The notes under the pieces: model-generated
Told to the model about the DNA's origin: nothing
Seen by the model: only the letters and a program-made list of their open reading frames with translations
Database searches by the model: none
In this document: positions 8,145 to 16,339 of the stretch, in pieces
Numbering within the stretch: position 1 is the stretch's first letter
Layout of the letters: the number at the start of each line of letters is the position of its first letter
Made by a program: the position numbers and the translations under genes
Source of the DNA: Catenulispora sp. MAP5-51
GTDB lineage: Bacteria > Actinomycetota > Actinomycetes > Streptomycetales > Catenulisporaceae
NCBI RefSeq assembly: GCF_041261205.1
Contig: NZ_JBGCCH010000025.1
Span: forward strand, 1-64,000
Reading direction: 5' to 3'
Length of the DNA: 64,000 nt

Positions 8145-9479
8145 ATGACCACGACTCCGGAAACGCAGCAGGCGACCGCGCCGCTGTCCCTGCAGCAGCA
8201 GTTCCTGTGCATCTTCGCCCAAGGCTTCGAAGCCGGGCCGTTCGGGCCGCACTACACCGAGGTCTTCGGCTGGCGCGTCCAGGGCCGGATCGACGTGGAC
8301 GCCCTGCGTGCGGCGCTGGCCGACGTGGTCGAGCGGCACGAGGCGCTGCGCACCGTGGTGCGCCTGGAGGACGGCGGCGGGCAGAGTGTGCTGCCGGCCG
8401 TGGCGCCCGAGCTGCTGCTGGTCGACCTGGACGAGGCGCCGGGCGCGGACCGGGACCGCCGCGCCGAGCAGCTCATGATCGAGGCCGAGACCCGGCCGTT
8501 CCCGGCCGACCGGGTCCCGTTGCTGCGCGCGGTTCTCGGCCGCTTCGACCAGCAGGACTCGGTCCTGGTCCTGTGTGCCCACCACAGCGCCGCGGACGTC
8601 TGGTCGATCCAGGTGGTCCTGCGGGATGTGGCGCAGTGCTACGCCGCCCGCGTGGCCGGCAAGGAGCCGCAGCTGCCCGAGGCGACTCAGTACCGTGAGT
8701 ATGTCGCCGCGCAGCACGAGGACGCCGCCGGGCCGGCAGTGGCCGCCTCGCGCGCGTACTGGCGCGAAACCCTGCGCGGCGCCAGGATCCTGGTCGCGCC
8801 GGTGCACCGCACGGATCAGACTCCTGCGACGAGCTACCACCGCTTCACCACCGACGCGCGGCTGAGCACCGAGGTGTCCCGGCTGGCCAAGGCGACGCGC
8901 AGCTCGACGTTCATGGTCCTGCTCGCCGCGTTCACCGTCTTCGTGAACCGCCGCACCAAGGAGACCGACATCGTGGTGCCCACCTTCGGGCCGGGCCGCG
9001 AGCCGCGCTTCCAGTCCACCGTCGGGTCGTTCTTCAACTTCGTCCCGCTGCGCGTGGACCTGGACGGCTGCCAGACCTTCCGCGACGTCATCGTCCGCAC
9101 CCGCAAGGCCTGCATCGGCGCCTTCTCCCACGAGCTGCCGCTGCTGCACCTGCTCGCCGAGGCGCCCGAGCTGATGTCCTCGGCCGGCCCCGACGCGGTG
9201 CCGACCCTGTTCCAGGCCGTCCAGCCGCCCTACCTGACCCAGAGCGAGCGGATCGGCGACCTCGAATACAGCGCGATCTGGCGGCGGGTCATCCCGCAGC
9301 CGCTCGGCTCGGAGACCCCGGACGGCATGATCTGGTCGATGCACCTCGGCGCGGACGAAGTGGTCGGAGGGCTCAGCTTCAGCCGCCACCTGTTCGCGCG
9401 GGCCGAGGTCGAGGAGCAGGTGGACGGGTTCCTCGGGGTGATCGGCGAGATGGTGGCCGACCCGGACTCGGCGATCTGA
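8145..9479 (+). CDS. Free-standing NRPS condensation domain protein
   Basis: The 444-aa protein is one condensation domain. It has the C1-like SLQQQFLCIFAQGF, the HEALRTVVRLEDGGGQ region, and the catalytic motif AHHSAADVWS at residues ~145. This keeps both His and the Asp of HHxxxDG but has Val instead of Gly. The later motif TVGSFFNFVPLRVD matches the solvent-channel C5 region. No A, PCP or TE domain is attached. An RBS (AGGAGA) precedes ATG 8145. With the separate carrier protein encoded at 12044 it could form an amide or ester, or release a carrier-bound intermediate onto an external nucleophile. Confidence 0.9.
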   Translation: MTTTPETQQATAPLSLQQQFLCIFAQGFEAGPFGPHYTEVFGWRVQGRIDVDALRAALADVVERHEALRTVVRLEDGGGQSVLPAVAPELLLVDLDEAPGADRDRRAEQLMIEAETRPFPADRVPLLRAVLGRFDQQDSVLVLCAHHSAADVWSIQVVLRDVAQCYAARVAGKEPQLPEATQYREYVAAQHEDAAGPAVAASRAYWRETLRGARILVAPVHRTDQTPATSYHRFTTDARLSTEVSRLAKATRSSTFMVLLAAFTVFVNRRTKETDIVVPTFGPGREPRFQSTVGSFFNFVPLRVDLDGCQTFRDVIVRTRKACIGAFSHELPLLHLLAEAPELMSSAGPDAVPTLFQAVQPPYLTQSERIGDLEYSAIWRRVIPQPLGSETPDGMIWSMHLGADEVVGGLSFSRHLFARAEVEEQVDGFLGVIGEMVADPDSAI

Positions 9480-9490
9480 GGCGCGGGACC

Positions 9491-10765
9491 ATGACCACGA
9501 CTGAGAACGCCGTGCGGGCCGCGGCCGCGCCGTCCGAATCCGAGGTCACCCCGGCCCTGCTGATCGAGCGGGCCGAGGCGATGGTGCCCGGCCTGGTGGC
9601 ACGCCAGCACGAGACCGAGCGGCGGACCTACTACGCCGAGGACACCCACCAGGCGTTCCGCGACGCGGGCTTCTACCGCGTCACGGTGCCCAAGCGGTAC
9701 GGCGGCTACGAGTTCAGCTTCGACACCTTCCTGCAGATAGCCATGATCCTGACTCGCGCTTGCGCGTCCACCGGCTGGATGTACTGCCTGGGAGCGGCGC
9801 ACTCGCTGTTCGCCGGCAGTATGTTCGGCGAGAAGGCGCAGGCCGAGATCTTCGGCGCCGGCGACTTCATCGCGCCCTTGGTCAACGCCCCCTACGGGAC
9901 GGCCAGGCGCGCCGAGGACGGCGGCTGGATCCTGGACGGCGTGTGGCGGTACTGCTCCGGCGCGCCGTATGCGACGCACCTGATCGGGAACACCGTCATC
10001 GTCGGCGATGACGATGCCGACAACGCCGGCCGTGCCGACGATGCCGACGACGCGGCCCCGCCGCGCCGGCTGCTGTTCATCGCGCCCCGCGACCAGTGGG
10101 AGATGCTCGACGACTGGGGCGGCCAGCTGGGACTGAAGGGCAGCGGGTCGCACAGCATCCGGATCTCCGGCGGCCGCATCCCCGAACACTTCGGCATCGA
10201 GGTGAACTTCGAGGAGATCTCGGTGACCGACGGCACCCCGGGCCGCGAGTTGCACGAGCACCCGCAGTACGGCGGCGCGCCGGCCAGCTCGATGGCCCTG
10301 GAAGGCGCGCACATCGCGGTCGGCATGTGCCAGGGCGCGCTCGACGCCTACACCGAGCTGATGTTCAGCCGCACAACGATCCTGCCACCGTTCGCACCCC
10401 GCGCTCAGGACCCTGACTATCAGCTCTGGTACGGCAAGGCCAGCGGCATGATCGACGCCGCCGAGACCCTGGTGCTCGCGGCCTCGCGGCGCTGGCACGA
10501 GCTGTCCGAGCAGCCGGTCGGGGCGTTCACGGCGGAGGAGGACCTGCGGGTCGCGATCACCTGCCGGGAGGCCACCGAACTGGCCTGGCGGGCCGTCGAC
10601 GAGATCCTCCAGCCGACCGCCGGCAGCCCGGCCGTCCGCGAGGGGACGCGCCTGGAACGCGTCTGGCGCGACCTGTCCACCGGCCGTACGCACGCCAGCT
10701 CCGCCGTGCTGCTCACCACCGTGGCCAACCGCGGATACGCGCAACTGAAGCTGCACAGGAGGTAG
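9491..10765 (+). CDS. Acyl-CoA-dehydrogenase-like flavin monooxygenase/oxidase
   Basis: The 424-aa product has the acyl-CoA dehydrogenase fold of the group-D flavin monooxygenase/pigment hydroxylase branch. The helical N-terminus contains FRDAGFYRVTVPKRYGGYEF, the flavin-binding middle contains RACASTGWMYCLGAAH and WRYCSGAPYATH, and the helical C-terminus contains TCREATELAWRAVDEI. Relatives oxidise or N/C-hydroxylate substrates, often with reduced flavin from a partner reductase; no reductase is visible here. A 16-residue Asp/Ala-rich loop (residues ~173-190) is an insertion. It lies 11 bp after the condensation gene and ends 2 bp before the P450 gene. Confidence 0.8.
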   Translation: MTTTENAVRAAAAPSESEVTPALLIERAEAMVPGLVARQHETERRTYYAEDTHQAFRDAGFYRVTVPKRYGGYEFSFDTFLQIAMILTRACASTGWMYCLGAAHSLFAGSMFGEKAQAEIFGAGDFIAPLVNAPYGTARRAEDGGWILDGVWRYCSGAPYATHLIGNTVIVGDDDADNAGRADDADDAAPPRRLLFIAPRDQWEMLDDWGGQLGLKGSGSHSIRISGGRIPEHFGIEVNFEEISVTDGTPGRELHEHPQYGGAPASSMALEGAHIAVGMCQGALDAYTELMFSRTTILPPFAPRAQDPDYQLWYGKASGMIDAAETLVLAASRRWHELSEQPVGAFTAEEDLRVAITCREATELAWRAVDEILQPTAGSPAVREGTRLERVWRDLSTGRTHASSAVLLTTVANRGYAQLKLHRR

Positions 10766-10767
10766 AC

Positions 10768-12042
10768 GTGGACGACGATCCGCTTTTCGTCATAGATCCG
10801 GCCGGCACCGACATCCACGGCGAGGGGGCCCGGCTGCGGGCCCGCGGACCGATCACCCGGGTGCTTTTGCCCGGGGGCGTCGAGGCCTGGTCGGTGACCG
10901 GCTACCACGCCGCCCGGCAGGTCCTGGCGGACGACAGGTTCGCCAAGAACGCCCGGGAGCACTGGCCGGCCTACGCCGAGGGCACCCTCGGCCCGGACTT
11001 CCCGCTGATCGCCTGGGCCCGGATGGACAACATGTCCACCGCCGACGGCGAGGCGCACTCGCGCCAGCGCAAAGTCGTCGTCGGCGCGTTCAGCCCGCAG
11101 CGGATCGCCATGCTGCGGCCGCGGGTCGAGCAGGTCGTCGCGCGGGCGCTGGACGAGCTGGCCGAGTACGCGGCCGAGCGGCCCGGCGAGCCGGTGGACC
11201 TCAAGCTGCGGTACGCGCATCTGGTGTCCTCGCGCGTGATCGGCGAGCTGCTCGGCGTGCCCGACGGCGACCCGGACGGCGTCCTGGACCGAGCCGGATA
11301 CGTCGAGCCGAACCCGCAGAAGGCCCGCGCGGAGTTCATGGCGTTGCAGGGCAAGATCCAGACTCTGGTCGCGGCGAAGCGCCGGGAGCCGGGGGAGGAC
11401 TTGATCAGCGACCTGATCGAGGCGCTGCCGGGCGGGTGCCCGGTGGCCCACACCGGCGCCGCCGCGGAGTCAGACGCCGAGCTCGTCGGCCTGGCCCAGC
11501 TGGTGATCAACACCGGCGCCGAACCGGCCCGGAACCTCATCGTCAACGCGGTCCTGGCGCTGCTCGCCCACCCCGACCAGCGTGCCCTGGCAGTGGACGG
11601 CGATGTGGACTGGGACGACGTGGTGGAGGAGACGCTGCGCGCCGACGCGCCGGTCGCTCACATCCCGTTCCGGTACGCGACACAGGACATTGAGATCGCC
11701 GGCGTGACCATCGCCAAGGGCGACCCCGTGATCGTCGGCTACGCCGCGACCGGCCGCGACCCCGACCTGTACGGCGCCGACGCGGGGGATTTCGACGCCC
11801 GGCGCGCGGACAAGCGGCACGTGGCGTTCGGTCACGGCGTGCACCGCTGCGTCGGTCCCGCTCTGACCCGGATGGAAGTGCGCATCGCGGTGGAGGCGCT
11901 GTTCGCGCGCTTCCCCGGCCTGCGGCTGGCCGTGGAGCCGGACGACCTGGCGAGTCAGGGCACGTTCATCATGAACGGCCGTGCAGAGCTTCCGGTCCAT
12001 CTCCGTACCCCTGAACCTCCTACTTCCCGCAAGGAGCAGTGA
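10768..12042 (+). CDS. Cytochrome P450, cluster 1
   Basis: The 424-aa class I bacterial P450 has the heme-thiolate motif FGHGVHRCVGPAL near residue 352 and the K-helix EETLRAD. The I-helix, usually AGxE/DTT, reads TGAEPARN, so the acid-alcohol pair is lost. Altered I-helices are known in P450s acting on carrier-bound or unusual substrates, where the substrate assists proton delivery. The GTG start has AGGAGG overlapping the preceding stop. It ends one base before the carrier-protein ATG. The context suggests it oxidises an aminoacyl group on that carrier (inference). Confidence 0.9.
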   Translation: MDDDPLFVIDPAGTDIHGEGARLRARGPITRVLLPGGVEAWSVTGYHAARQVLADDRFAKNAREHWPAYAEGTLGPDFPLIAWARMDNMSTADGEAHSRQRKVVVGAFSPQRIAMLRPRVEQVVARALDELAEYAAERPGEPVDLKLRYAHLVSSRVIGELLGVPDGDPDGVLDRAGYVEPNPQKARAEFMALQGKIQTLVAAKRREPGEDLISDLIEALPGGCPVAHTGAAAESDAELVGLAQLVINTGAEPARNLIVNAVLALLAHPDQRALAVDGDVDWDDVVEETLRADAPVAHIPFRYATQDIEIAGVTIAKGDPVIVGYAATGRDPDLYGADAGDFDARRADKRHVAFGHGVHRCVGPALTRMEVRIAVEALFARFPGLRLAVEPDDLASQGTFIMNGRAELPVHLRTPEPPTSRKEQ

Positions 12043-12043
12043 C

Positions 12044-12313
12044 ATGACCACTCAGCAGCAGCCGGCCACCGCCGACGTCGCCCAGCGGCTCGCCGCCATC
12101 TGGACCGACGTCCTGGGCCCGGGCTCCGACCGGCCCGGCGCCACGTTCTTCGAACTCAACGGCCAGTCCATCGCCGCGGTGCGGATCGCGGCGGCGGTCG
12201 AGGAGCAACTGGGCGTCACCCTCGACATCGGCGACCTGTTCGAGGACCCGGACCTGGAGACCCTCACCCGGGACATCCAGGCCCGCGCGGGCATCCGGAC
12301 CCGCGAGGGGTGA
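12044..12313 (+). CDS. Free-standing peptidyl carrier protein
   Basis: The 89-aa acyl/peptidyl carrier protein would be primed with 4'-phosphopantetheine on the serine in FFELNGQSIAAVRI. The usual LGGxS core is LNGQS here, so the first Gly of the loop is Asn. Helix 2 to 4 features (EEQLGVTLDIGDLFEDPDL) are typical of NRPS PCPs. It starts 2 bp after the P450 stop and its TGA overlaps a possible GTG of the next gene. This is the only carrier in the first cluster and no adenylation domain lies nearby. Confidence 0.9.
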   Translation: MTTQQQPATADVAQRLAAIWTDVLGPGSDRPGATFFELNGQSIAAVRIAAAVEEQLGVTLDIGDLFEDPDLETLTRDIQARAGIRTREG

Positions 12314-12318
12314 GCCCG

Positions 12319-13206
12319 ATGGCCGCACCCACCCTGACCCACATCACCCCCGCCACCGCGCTCGACGACGTCGTGGAGGTCCTGGACCGCGACGGGGCGG
12401 TGATCGTCGAGGACTTCGCCGACGCCGTGACGCTCGCCGCGCTCCGGTCGGACCTCGCACCCGGCCTGGAGACGGCCGGCTACAGCGAGAGCGGCTACGA
12501 CGGGCAGAAGACCAAGCGGCTCTCCAGCCTGTTCCAGCACTCGCCGGGCCCGATGACCGGCGTGGTCCTGCAGCCGCAGTTCCTCGGCGCGGCCCGGCGC
12601 CTGCTGCAGCAGCCCGCGCACATGTGGATCGGCAAGGTCCGGATGGAGGTGACCCCGAGCATCCAGGTCAGCTTCACCCAGGCGATCAGGATCGATCCGG
12701 GCCAGGGCCGCCAGCCGCTGCACCGGGACGACGCCATGCACCTGTGGCGGCACCCGGGGCCGCCGTGCCGGCTGCAGCTGATGCTGGCGCTGACCGAGTT
12801 CACCGCGGCCAACGGCGCGACCCTGGTCATCCCCGGCAGCCACCACTGGGACGACGAGCGGGCCCCGGCGTACGCCGAGACCGTCCCGGCGGTCATGCCC
12901 GCCGGCTCGGCGCTGATCTGGCCGGGCGGGGTCTACCACGGCGGCGGCGCCAACACCACGGACGTGCCGCGCTACAGCCTGTCCCTCGCGCTGGACCTGG
13001 GCAACCTGCGGCAGGAGGAGAATCAGTACCTTGCGGTCTCCCGGGAGACCGTGCAGACCCTGCCCGAGGAAGTACAGCGCCTGCTCGGCTGGGAACGCTG
13101 CCCTCCCGGCCTCGGCCAGGTCGAGACGCAGGACCCGCTTCTGCTGCTGGAGCGGACGCACGAGGAGCTCTCCAGCAGGCCGCGCGGCGCGAATCCGTTG
13201 ATGTAG
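12319..13206 (+). CDS. PhyH-family Fe(II)/2-oxoglutarate dioxygenase
   Basis: The 295-aa product belongs to the phytanoyl-CoA dioxygenase family. Fe ligands are visible as the HxD motif in PLHRDDAMHLW and the distal His in GGVYHGGGAN; a 2-oxoglutarate-binding Arg follows in VPRYSLSLAL. Because the HxD carboxylate is kept, it should be a hydroxylase or desaturase, not a SyrB2-type halogenase, which has HxA or HxG. ATG 12319 has GAGGGG 8 nt upstream and was preferred to GTG 12310. It is in the same operon as the carrier protein, so a carrier-bound substrate is likely. Confidence 0.85.
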   Translation: MAAPTLTHITPATALDDVVEVLDRDGAVIVEDFADAVTLAALRSDLAPGLETAGYSESGYDGQKTKRLSSLFQHSPGPMTGVVLQPQFLGAARRLLQQPAHMWIGKVRMEVTPSIQVSFTQAIRIDPGQGRQPLHRDDAMHLWRHPGPPCRLQLMLALTEFTAANGATLVIPGSHHWDDERAPAYAETVPAVMPAGSALIWPGGVYHGGGANTTDVPRYSLSLALDLGNLRQEENQYLAVSRETVQTLPEEVQRLLGWERCPPGLGQVETQDPLLLLERTHEELSSRPRGANPLM

Positions 13207-13380
13207 CGGACGTGGCGTCGACAGCAGCCGGTGCGTTTCGCGGATGCGGACGCATCGGCTGCGGCTTCGGCTCAACCCCGCACCCTGGAAGATGCACGCC
13301 CGGCCGGGCGGCCCGCAGACTCCACTCCCGTAGACCCGCTGTGGCTCTCTCCCGACCCCTCATCGACGAGGCAGGTATCC

Positions 13381-14571
13381 ATGACAGAGGCAATGGCACA
13401 ACGTCCGGCCAGGCTTCCTTCCCTCACCGCCTTGCGATTCGTCGCCGCTTTTCTGGTCTTCACCTACCATCTGACCTATTTGAGTGTCTTCCGTGACACC
13501 CGGCTGGAGAAGCACTACGACTTCATCACCAACAGCGCCGGCACGATGGGCGTCGGGTTCTTCTTCGTGCTCAGCGGGTTCGTCCTGACCTGGGTCGCGA
13601 GGCCGACCGACTCGAAGGGCCAGTTCTGGCGCCGGCGGTTCTTCAAGATCTTCCCGAACCACGCCGTGATCTGGCTGGTCATCCTCGTCATGCTGGTGGT
13701 GTCGGGGACCAAGACCATGGTCGAGCCGGCGATCGCCAACCTCTTCCTGGTGAACTCCTGGGCGCCGAGCATGAACAACCTGCTCTACGCGGTCAACGGG
13801 GTCACCTGGTCGCTGTCCGCGGAGATCGTGTTCTATCTGTTGTTCCCGTTCCTGGTCCTGGCCGCCGCGAAGATCCGAGAGGACCGGCTCTGGTACTGGG
13901 TCATCGGGGTGGCGGCGCTGTCGTTGTCGGTTCCGTTGCTGGCGAAGGCTTTCGTGCCGGACTCGCCGATGTTCCCGGGGTACACCCAGTTCTCCTGGCC
14001 GCAGATGTGGTTCGTCTACCAGTTCCCGCTGGTGCGCTGCCTGGAGTTCGTCGTCGGCATCCTGTTCGCGCGCATCGTCATCAGCGGGCGGTTCATCCGG
14101 CTCGGCCTGGGCCCGGCGGTGCTCATGGTCGCGGTGCTCTATGTGCCGTCATTGTGGCTGCCCCAGCTGTGGGTGTTCGCGGCGACGTACAGCTTCCCGC
14201 TCGGGTTGCTGGTCTCGGCGGCCGCCACGAGTGACATCGCCGGTCGCAGGACGGTGCTGACGCATCGTGTGCCCGTCTTCCTGGGCGAGATCTCGTATGC
14301 GTTCTTCCTCATCCATCTCAACGTGCTGCACACGGTGCAGGCGGCGTTCAAGGGGGAGTGGATGGGATACGGCGACTACGACCTGACGGCGTGGAGCACG
14401 CCGGTGGCGGTGCTGTTCCTGCTGGCCTGTCTGGCCATCAGCATCTTCCTGGCCTGGCTGCTCTACCGGTTCGTCGAGATGTCGGTGATGCGCAAGTGGT
14501 CTCGGCCCCGGTCACGGCGGCCGGTGCCCGCGCTGGAGACCGAGGCCAGCGCCCCGGCGACCGCGGGCTGA
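13381..14571 (+). CDS. Membrane acyltransferase, family 3
   Basis: The 396-aa integral membrane protein resembles acyltransferase-3/OafA-like O-acyltransferases. Signature segments are LTALRFVAAFLVFTYHLTY, GVGFFFVLSGFVLTWV with RRRFFKIFP, and WSLSAEIVFYLLFPFL. About ten hydrophobic helices follow, ending in a basic tail. It would transfer an acyl group from a cytoplasmic donor to a sugar, lipid or metabolite. ATG 13381 was chosen because the family homology begins about 15 residues later; the preceding 170 bp may hold a promoter. It is convergent with the MFS exporter and separated from it by a strong terminator. Confidence 0.85.
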   Translation: MTEAMAQRPARLPSLTALRFVAAFLVFTYHLTYLSVFRDTRLEKHYDFITNSAGTMGVGFFFVLSGFVLTWVARPTDSKGQFWRRRFFKIFPNHAVIWLVILVMLVVSGTKTMVEPAIANLFLVNSWAPSMNNLLYAVNGVTWSLSAEIVFYLLFPFLVLAAAKIREDRLWYWVIGVAALSLSVPLLAKAFVPDSPMFPGYTQFSWPQMWFVYQFPLVRCLEFVVGILFARIVISGRFIRLGLGPAVLMVAVLYVPSLWLPQLWVFAATYSFPLGLLVSAAATSDIAGRRTVLTHRVPVFLGEISYAFFLIHLNVLHTVQAAFKGEWMGYGDYDLTAWSTPVAVLFLLACLAISIFLAWLLYRFVEMSVMRKWSRPRSRRPVPALETEASAPATAG

Positions 14572-14598
14572 GGCGGCGAACCGCTGAGCCGGACGGCG

Positions 14599-14638
14599 TT
14601 CCGCCCGGTACCCGATGCGGGGCGGGTACCGGGCGGAA
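14599..14638. terminator. Strong bidirectional hairpin terminator
   Basis: Two 16-nt arms (TTCCGCCCGGTACCCG and its exact complement at 14623-14638) surround an 8-nt loop. The hairpin sits between the convergent acyltransferase and MFS genes. The stem is perfect and ends in AA/TT, so it can work on both strands. Confidence 0.85.
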
Positions 14639-14644
14639 CTTCCA

Positions 14645-16237
14645 TCAGGACTCGGTCACCATGGGGCGTTCGGCGACCGGATCCGGCTCGGGGGACTCGG
14701 TGGGGCCGGCCGTGGACTCGGCCGGCGCGGACGCCTTCTGGCGCAGCGTCATCCACGCGAAGGCGAAGACGATCGCGATGATCGCGATGCCGCTGTAGGC
14801 CACGATGTCGAGGCCGTCGGTGAAGGCGTCGCGGGCCTTGCTCAGCAACGGCTGGGCCTGGCCGGCCGGGAGTTTGGCGGCGGCGGAGACCGCGTCGGCC
14901 AGCGTCTGCCGGGCCCCGGCGACCGTCGAGCCGGACATGCTCGACTGGTAGACCGCGGCGCCGACGCTGCCGAGCAGGGCCAGCCCCAGGGTCGAGCCGA
15001 AGACGTTGCTGGTCTCCGACATCGACGCGGCCGAGCCGGCCTTCTCCGGCGGGGCCGACCCGACGACCAGGCTGGTGCCGAGCACGAACAGCGGCCCGAT
15101 GCCCAGGGCCACCAGCGCCACGCTCAGCGCCACCAGGCCCGCGCTGCTGGTGCTGCGCACCGTGCTGAGCAGGATCAGGCCCACGAAGGCCAGGACGAGG
15201 CCGCCGAGGATCGCGGTGCTCTGCTGGATCTTCTGGACGAGCACCGGGGTGACCAGGACGCCGATCGCGATGCCCAGGCCCGTCGGGGCCTGCCACAGCC
15301 CGGCCTTGGCCGGTTCCATCCCGAGCACGCTCTGGATGAACTGGCTGGTCATCAGCCCCAGGCCGGCCAGCGTCCCGGAGGCCAGCAGCATGGCCAACAG
15401 CGAGCTGCTGAACTTGAGGTTGCGGAACAGCCGCAGGTCGAGCAGCGGGTTGGGCAGGCGCAGCTGCCGGCGGGTGAACAGCATGGCGAACACGACGCCG
15501 ACGACGATGGCCAGCGCCGACACCAGCGGCGAGCTGTTCTGCCCGGCGGCCAGCTGCTTGATGCCGTAGATCACCGGCAGGATCGCGGCCAGCGAGAGCA
15601 CCACGCTGATCAGGTCCAGGCGCTTGGCGTTGGCGTCCTTGTACTCCGGCAGCAGGATCGGCCCGACGATCAGCAGCAACAGCATGACCGGCGTCCCGAG
15701 CAGGAACACCGAACCCCACCAGAAGTGCTGCAACAGCACCCCGCCGATGACCGGCCCGAGCGCCGCCCCGCCGAAACTGCAGAACGCCCACAGCGAGATG
15801 GCGGTCCCCATCTGCTTGGGGTTCCGGAACATGTTGCTGATCAGCGCCAGCGTCGAGGGCGAAAGCGTGGCCCCCGCGACACCCAGCAGAGCACGCGCGA
15901 TGATGAGCATCATCGGACTGGTCGAGAACGCCGCCAGCAACGACGCGGCGAAGAACCCGCCGGCCCCGATCATGAGCAGCTTGCGCCGCCCGATCCGGTC
16001 ACCGAGCGTCCCCATGGTGATCAGGAACCCGGCGAGCATGAACCCGTAGATGTCGGTGATCCACAGCTGCTCGGTCCCGGTCGCGTGCAGGTCGGCGCTC
16101 AGATGCGGCAACGCCAGGAACAGGCCGCCGATGTCGAAGGCGACCAACAGCGTGGGCAGCGCCAGTGCGGCCAGGCCGAGCCACTCCCGGCGCCCGGCCA
16201 GGGGGGCCTCGGGCTGGGTCGTGTCACTGTCACTCAT
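14645..16237 (-). CDS. MFS drug/metabolite exporter (DHA2, 14 TM)
   Basis: The 530-aa protein is a drug:H+ antiporter-2 family transporter of the SmvA/QacA type. The first helix has ALPTLLVAFDIGGLFLALP, loop 2-3 carries the MFS motif GTLGDRIGRRKLL, and motif C is in ALLGVAGATLSPS. The length and hydrophobic pattern fit 14 TM helices, with an acidic, proline-rich C-terminal tail. ATG 16237 is preceded by GAAAGGA. It is the likely exporter and self-resistance pump of the adjacent cluster. The downstream-facing methyltransferase gene at 16340-17176 lies about 100 bp upstream on the same strand and is probably cotranscribed. Confidence 0.9.
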   Translation of the reverse strand: MSDSDTTQPEAPLAGRREWLGLAALALPTLLVAFDIGGLFLALPHLSADLHATGTEQLWITDIYGFMLAGFLITMGTLGDRIGRRKLLMIGAGGFFAASLLAAFSTSPMMLIIARALLGVAGATLSPSTLALISNMFRNPKQMGTAISLWAFCSFGGAALGPVIGGVLLQHFWWGSVFLLGTPVMLLLLIVGPILLPEYKDANAKRLDLISVVLSLAAILPVIYGIKQLAAGQNSSPLVSALAIVVGVVFAMLFTRRQLRLPNPLLDLRLFRNLKFSSSLLAMLLASGTLAGLGLMTSQFIQSVLGMEPAKAGLWQAPTGLGIAIGVLVTPVLVQKIQQSTAILGGLVLAFVGLILLSTVRSTSSAGLVALSVALVALGIGPLFVLGTSLVVGSAPPEKAGSAASMSETSNVFGSTLGLALLGSVGAAVYQSSMSGSTVAGARQTLADAVSAAAKLPAGQAQPLLSKARDAFTDGLDIVAYSGIAIIAIVFAFAWMTLRQKASAPAESTAGPTESPEPDPVAERPMVTES

Positions 16238-16339
16238 GGCAGATCCTTTCTCGCTAACCACAGTGGTGGCACCCCGCGCGTGGCGCCTTTGACTGGTGGT
16301 CGGAGCGGATCTGGGGAAAGCGACATGGGTGCCGATATG

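Noticed and set aside
12319..13206. Non-heme iron halogenase
   Set aside because: The HxD carboxylate ligand is present (PLHRDD); SyrB2-type halogenases replace it with Ala or Gly.
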